Source: Brevundimonas sp.
Lineage (GTDB): Bacteria; Pseudomonadota; Alphaproteobacteria; Caulobacterales; Caulobacteraceae
DNA length: 9,157 bases
Assembly (NCBI GenBank): GCA_022712235.1
Contig: JALAGW010000087.1
Location: 1 to 9,157, forward strand
Reading direction: 5' to 3'
Part shown: positions 5,850 to 9,157 of the stretch, piece by piece
How positions within the stretch are numbered: the stretch's first letter is position 1
Layout: the number at the start of each line of letters is the position of its first letter
Program-made: the position numbers and the translations under genes
Notes under the pieces: model-generated
The model's database searches: none
Told to the model about the DNA's origin: nothing
What the model saw: only the letters and a program-made list of their open reading frames with translations

Positions 5850-6611
5850 TTAGGCGGCGGTTTCCGCCGACAGACCCTGCTTCCAATCCTTGAAGCTGAC
5901 GGTCAGGGGCGGCGTGAGGGCGGGGCGGGCCAGTGCGACCATCAGGGGGCCGATCTCCGAAGGGTGAGGCAGGACTTCGGGATCTTCGCCCGGAAAGGCC
6001 TGGGCGCGCAACTGGGTGCGCATACGGCCCGGATCGACGATGGCGGCGCGGACCGGGGTGCTCTCGACCTCGTCGGCCCAGCATTTGACCAGGGCCTCGG
6101 CGCCGGCCTTGGTGGCCGCATACATGCCCCAGAAGGCGCGCGGGTTGGCCGCGACGCTGGTGGTCAGATAGACGGCGCGACCGGCGTCCGAGGCGCGCAG
6201 CAGCGGCTCCAGCGCGCGGATCAGGCGATAGACGCCGGTGAAGTTGCTCTTCTCGATCTTGGCGAACTCGCGCGGCTCGGCGTGGGCGACCGGCGTCAGC
6301 CCCGACGGCCCCATGGTGGCGGCGGCCTGAACCCAGATGTCCAGCTTGCCGAAACGCTCGAACAGGGCGCCGCCCAGGCGGTCGATGGCCCCGCCGTCCA
6401 CCAGGTCGAACGGGACCAGGGTGGCGTGCTGGCCGGTGGCGGCGAAGATGGCGGCGTCCAGTTCTTCCAGGCCGCCCTGAGTGCGGGCGGTGGCCACGAC
6501 GTGGGCGCCGGCCTTGGCCAGGGCCAGGGCGGTCTCATAGCCGATGCCGCGCGAGGCGCCGACGACCAGAGCGATACGGTTGGCGAGGGGAAGAGAAGCG
6601 TGTTCGGACAT
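5850..6611 (-). CDS. Short-chain dehydrogenase/reductase (SDR)
   Basis: This is a 253-residue NAD(P)-dependent oxidoreductase of the classical SDR fold. The nucleotide-binding motif VGASRGIG spans residues 17-24. The catalytic set is complete: Asn123, Ser152 (in LTTSVA) and YAATK with Tyr164 and Lys168. A basic residue (Arg43) after the second strand suggests NADP(H). The usual NNAG motif after strand 4 is replaced by QAAA (95-98). The substrate is not predictable. The start at 6611 fits the family, with about 16 residues before the glycine motif; an upstream frame to 6716 would overlap the VOC gene and add an arginine-rich, unlikely leader. The ribosome-binding site is weak, and a small hairpin (GCGCT, GAT, AGCGC at 6615-6627) sits just before the start. 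It lies 43 bases after the VOC gene and 6 bases before the ligase gene, probably in the same transcript. Confidence 0.93.
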   Translation of the reverse strand: MSEHASLPLANRIALVVGASRGIGYETALALAKAGAHVVATARTQGGLEELDAAIFAATGQHATLVPFDLVDGGAIDRLGGALFERFGKLDIWVQAAATMGPSGLTPVAHAEPREFAKIEKSNFTGVYRLIRALEPLLRASDAGRAVYLTTSVAANPRAFWGMYAATKAGAEALVKCWADEVESTPVRAAIVDPGRMRTQLRAQAFPGEDPEVLPHPSEIGPLMVALARPALTPPLTVSFKDWKQGLSAETAA

Positions 6612-6654
6612 GGAGCGCTGATAGCGCGGCCCGGCGTCCTGCGAAAGGTTCAGT

Positions 6655-6996
6655 TCAATACCCCGGCGCCGGTTGCCACAGGCTGAAGCTGACGCCCTGG
6701 TCGTCGGCGACGACAACAGACAGGCCGGACGGGCTCTCTGCCGGCATGGCGGCGTGTCCGCCCAGTTCCCTCCCGTGGGCGCAGGTCGCGTGAATGTCGT
6801 CCACGCGGAAATAGAGGTGAGGATAGGCCCGATGCTCGCCCTTGGTGATTCCGAAGGCCGGGTCCGAGCCCTTCACGTGGGCGTAGGTCGGATGCGAGGC
6901 GTCTTCGTCGAAGGTCCAGCCGAACAGACCCGCGTAGAAGACGCGAGCCTTGTCGATGTCGGGCGTGTCGAGGGTGAAGTAGCCGAGCTGGATCAT
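6655..6996 (-). CDS. VOC superfamily (glyoxalase-fold) protein
   Basis: This 113-residue single-domain protein has the vicinal-oxygen-chelate fold. The first beta-alpha-beta module starts MIQLGYFTLDTPDIDKARVF and contains the signature FYAGLFGW (residues 20-27). The second module begins around YPHLYFRVDDI (58-68) and ends with VSFSLWQPAPGY. VOC proteins include metal-dependent glyoxalases, dioxygenases and resistance proteins, and also binding proteins without catalysis. The acidic ligand usually found in the last strand is not evident here (SFSLW), so a metal-dependent reaction is doubtful. It begins 6 bases after the purF stop (TAAGG-N4-ATG), which gives a usable ribosome-binding site made partly of the purF stop codon and suggests translational coupling. 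The function and any connection with purine synthesis are unknown. Confidence 0.88.
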   Translation of the reverse strand: MIQLGYFTLDTPDIDKARVFYAGLFGWTFDEDASHPTYAHVKGSDPAFGITKGEHRAYPHLYFRVDDIHATCAHGRELGGHAAMPAESPSGLSVVVADDQGVSFSLWQPAPGY

Positions 6997-7002
6997 ACCG
7001 CC

Positions 7003-8508
7003 TTAAGCGGTCACCAGCAGGGAAAGTTGCCCGCCTTTCGCATCGCGGCCGCCTTCTTCGATTTCGCGGTCCAGCAGACGGGTGGGATAGTCACCGGTGA
7101 AATAGTGGTCCGTGAACTGCGGCTGGGCCGGATCGCGCGGCCCGGCGCCCATGGCGTCATAGAGGCCGTTGATGGACAGGAAGCCGAGCGAGTCGACCTC
7201 GAGGATGGCGCGCATCTCGTCCATGGTGTGGGTCGCGGCCATCAACTGCGTCCGCTCGGGCATGTCGATGCCGTAGAAGTCGGGGAAGAGGATCTGCGGG
7301 CTGGCCGAGCGCAGGTGGACCTCCTTGGCGCCCGCCGCGCGGACGGCGCGAACCAGCTTCAGCGAGGTGGTGCCGCGCACGATCGAGTCGTCGATCAGGA
7401 CGACGCGCTTGCCTTCCAGCGCCGAACGGTTGGGACTGTGCTTCATGCGTACGCCCTTCTGCCGGGCGCCCTGGCTGGGCTGGATGAAGGTGCGGCCCAG
7501 ATAGTGGCTACGGATGATGCCGACTTCATAGGGAATGCCGCTTTCCTGGGCATAGCCCAAGGCTGCAGGCACGCCGGAGTCCGGCACCGGCACGACGATG
7601 TCGGCCTCGACCTCGAACTCGCGCGCCAGGCGGCGGCCCATCTCCTTGCGGACATTGTAGACCGAGCGGCCGTTCACCACGCTGTCGGGGCGGGCGAAAT
7701 AAACATATTCGAACAGGCAGGGGCGGGCGGCGCGGGCCGGGAAGGGCTTGATCGAGGTCAGGCCTTCCTCGTCGATGACGACGACTTCGCCATGCTCGAT
7801 GTCGCGGATGAAGGTGGCGCCGATGGTGTCGAGCGCGCAGGTCTCGGACGCCAGCACCCAGGCTTCGCCGACCTTGCCCAGCACCAGCGGACGGATGCCC
7901 AGCGGGTCGCGCGCGCCGATCATCTTGTAACGGGTCTGCGCCACCAGGGCGTAGCCGCCCTCGATGCGGCCCAGGGCGTCGATGAAACGCTCGACGATCT
8001 TGGCCTTACGGCTGCGGGCGATCAGGTGAAGGATGGCCTCGGAATCCGAGGTGGACTGGAAGATCGCGCCTTCCGAGACAAGTTGCGCGTGCAGGTATTT
8101 GAAATTGGTCAGGTTGCCGTTGTGGGCGATGGCGATGCCGCCCTGGTCCAGATCGGCGAACATCGGCTGGATGTTGCGCAGGAAGCTGCCGCCGGCGGTG
8201 GAATAGCGGGTGTGGCCGACTGCGGCGCCGCCGGGCAGGCGGGTGGTCAGCTCGGCGTTGCCGAAGGCTTCACCGACCAGGCCCTGATGGCGCTCGGTGT
8301 AGAAGCGTTCGTCGCTGACGCTGGCGATGCCGCAGGCTTCCTGGCCACGATGCTGCAGGGCGTGCAGGCCCAGGGCGACGATGGAGGAGGCCTCGTTCTC
8401 GGGCGCGCCCCAGACGCCGCAGACGCCGCACTCAAGCCGCAGCTGGTCATCCTCCGGCTCGCGCCAGTGCTCACGGTGAACGATGGGATCGGCGATATGG
8501 TGGCGCAT
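7003..8508 (-). CDS. purF: Amidophosphoribosyltransferase (glutamine PRPP amidotransferase)
   Basis: PurF makes 5-phosphoribosylamine from PRPP and glutamine, the first committed step of purine synthesis, in the cytoplasm. This 501-residue form has a predicted 26-residue propeptide ending in Glu26; cleavage would expose the nucleophile Cys27 (CGVCGVWG). The Ntn glutaminase domain (27 to about 260) includes HRGQEACGIA (53-62), GHTRYSTAG (98-106) and HNGNLTN (129-135). The phosphoribosyltransferase domain has the PRPP loop VVLIDDSIVRGTTS (369-382) and the glutamine-tunnel region YLGRTFIQPSQ (336-346). It resembles the Bacillus subtilis type, but three of the four iron-sulfur ligand positions are not cysteine (see findings). 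The start is set by GGAG at 8516-8519, 7 bases before the ATG; the TTG at 8586 would only add a poor leader. cvpA lies 81 bases upstream. Confidence 0.98.
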   Translation of the reverse strand: MRHHIADPIVHREHWREPEDDQLRLECGVCGVWGAPENEASSIVALGLHALQHRGQEACGIASVSDERFYTERHQGLVGEAFGNAELTTRLPGGAAVGHTRYSTAGGSFLRNIQPMFADLDQGGIAIAHNGNLTNFKYLHAQLVSEGAIFQSTSDSEAILHLIARSRKAKIVERFIDALGRIEGGYALVAQTRYKMIGARDPLGIRPLVLGKVGEAWVLASETCALDTIGATFIRDIEHGEVVVIDEEGLTSIKPFPARAARPCLFEYVYFARPDSVVNGRSVYNVRKEMGRRLAREFEVEADIVVPVPDSGVPAALGYAQESGIPYEVGIIRSHYLGRTFIQPSQGARQKGVRMKHSPNRSALEGKRVVLIDDSIVRGTTSLKLVRAVRAAGAKEVHLRSASPQILFPDFYGIDMPERTQLMAATHTMDEMRAILEVDSLGFLSINGLYDAMGAGPRDPAQPQFTDHYFTGDYPTRLLDREIEEGGRDAKGGQLSLLVTA

Positions 8509-8515
8509 CGTCAGG

Positions 8516-8519
8516 CTCC
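8516..8519 (-). promoter_or_regulatory. Ribosome-binding site that sets the purF start
   Basis: On the - strand GGAG stands 7 bases before the ATG at 8508. It supports the 501-residue form with a 26-residue propeptide over the longer frame opening at TTG 8586. Confidence 0.7.
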
Positions 8520-8539
8520 GATGACCGGGACAGGATAAC

Positions 8540-8593
8540 TCAGGCGGCGGCGCCGCGCACGTAGTCCGCCATTGCGTCGAGGGCAAGGCTCAT
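8540..8593 (-). CDS. Possible 17-residue leader or coupled mini-ORF between cvpA and purF
   Basis: ATG at 8593-8591 overlaps the cvpA stop as ATGA and opens an 18-codon frame, MSLALDAMADYVRGAAA, ending with TGA at 8542-8540, 31 bases before the purF start. Most codons end in G or C, as in real genes here, but this is too short for codon statistics to count. A weak AAGGG lies 11 bases upstream. It could be a leader peptide that couples cvpA and purF translation, a remnant, or chance. No family is recognised. Confidence 0.3.
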   Translation of the reverse strand: MSLALDAMADYVRGAAA

Positions 8594-9126
8594 TGATCGG
8601 AAAACCCTTCGCGGACGGAAGAACCGACCACGGGAGTCAGGGCGTCGGCGCCCTTGCCGAGCGTCGGCAGGACGATCTGGATGGCCTTGGCCGAGCCTTC
8701 GCTGATGGACGACAGGGCCGCGCCGGTCAGCCAGCGCGGGGGATTGTCGGACATGACCCCCATGATGATCAGATGAACCGCGCCGATCAGGGCCAGCGCC
8801 CGCACGGCTCCCAGCGCTAGGCCAAAGGTCTGATCAAAGGCGCCCAGGGCGTTACCGCGCGCGCCCTTGGAAACGGCCGCACCGAGGAAGCGAAGGCCAA
8901 AATAGAGAATCAGAAAGGTCAGCCCCACGGCCAGCACCGATCCGGCCCAGTCGGGATCGACCAGCGACCGTCCGAACGGCGCTGTCCAGGGCAGGGTGAT
9001 CAGGGCCAGCAGCCCCGCCAGGAAGAAGCTGAAGAAGGCTGTCAGTTCGCGCACGCCGCCCCGGAACCAGCCGGCGGCGCCGGAGGCCAGAAGCACAAGG
9101 ATGACGAAGACGTCGTAGCCGGTCAC
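8590..9126 (-). CDS. cvpA: CvpA family membrane protein
   Basis: CvpA is an inner-membrane protein first linked to colicin V production and widely found beside purF; its molecular role is not settled. The 178-residue product has about four membrane segments (around residues 4-20, 27-49, 60-85 and 97-125). Typical family features are the N-terminal MTGYDVFVILVLL, then GWFRGGVREL (19-28), and DQTFGLALGAVRAL (98-111) before the last segment. The C-terminal 50 residues are more polar. The start is a GTG at 9126, chosen because the protein then begins exactly like other CvpA proteins; no clear Shine-Dalgarno is visible and no ATG lies between it and the window edge. It probably leads the - strand cluster, ahead of purF; any promoter is outside the window. 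Confidence 0.92.
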   Translation of the reverse strand: MTGYDVFVILVLLASGAAGWFRGGVRELTAFFSFFLAGLLALITLPWTAPFGRSLVDPDWAGSVLAVGLTFLILYFGLRFLGAAVSKGARGNALGAFDQTFGLALGAVRALALIGAVHLIIMGVMSDNPPRWLTGAALSSISEGSAKAIQIVLPTLGKGADALTPVVGSSVREGFSDQ

Positions 9127-9157
9127 GCGCGCTGCAATCGCAAAGGGAAGAGAGGCC

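Noticed and set aside
6615..6627. Small hairpin (GCGCT, GAT, AGCGC) between the VOC and SDR genes as a terminator
   Set aside because: The stem is only 5 bp with no T-run on either strand, too weak to call a terminator.
6673..8538. 621-codon open frame on the + strand opposite purF and the VOC gene
   Set aside because: It is rich in Gly, Asp, His, Ala and Val, as expected when GC-rich genes are read on the opposite strand. It has no recognisable domain, and purF on the other strand has full family motifs.

Overview
The window is GC-rich chromosomal DNA, with codons that mostly end in G or C. Gene content and protein style (bamB-der pair, cvpA-purF pair, an alphaproteobacterial-looking Der and PurF) suggest an alphaproteobacterium of the Caulobacteraceae, probably close to Brevundimonas or Caulobacter. 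That placement is inference from protein character; no database search was possible. There are no tRNA or rRNA genes, CRISPR arrays, insertion sequences or phage genes.

Layout. The left half is on the + strand. It holds the 3' part of bamB (cut by the window edge), then der (positions 1097-2725), then a strong Rho-independent terminator at 2749-2784. Immediately behind the terminator is a compact three-gene unit: an ECF-type sigma factor (2842-3573), a secreted DUF4142 protein (3627-4148) and a Tat-exported type-1 copper protein (4135-4488). The right half is on the - strand and reads cvpA (9126-8590), purF (8508-7003), a VOC/glyoxalase-fold protein (6996-6655), a short-chain dehydrogenase (6611-5850) and an O-antigen ligase/polymerase-family membrane protein (5843-4485). 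The two halves converge at 4485-4488, where a single CTAG carries both stop codons.

How the genes work together. bamB and der are housekeeping genes (outer-membrane protein assembly and ribosome biogenesis). cvpA and purF are a common bacterial pair; purF catalyses the first committed step of purine synthesis. The VOC, SDR and ligase genes follow purF with very short gaps and probably share its transcript, although their functions are not obviously connected. The sigma/DUF4142/cupredoxin unit looks like a small self-contained envelope-stress or redox regulon. The sigma gene and the DUF4142 gene are each preceded by the same 12-base element, TTCGGGAACCTT, followed 14-15 bases later by GTCCAA. 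This is the spacing of ECF -35/-10 promoters and suggests that the sigma factor drives its own gene and its downstream partners. No anti-sigma gene is visible next to it.

The points most worth a second look are this duplicated promoter element, an apparent reading-frame switch near the 5' edge of bamB, the loss of three of the four iron-sulfur cysteines in a propeptide-bearing PurF, altered G4 motifs and a long basic tail in Der, and a 17-codon ORF joined to the cvpA stop by an ATGA overlap.
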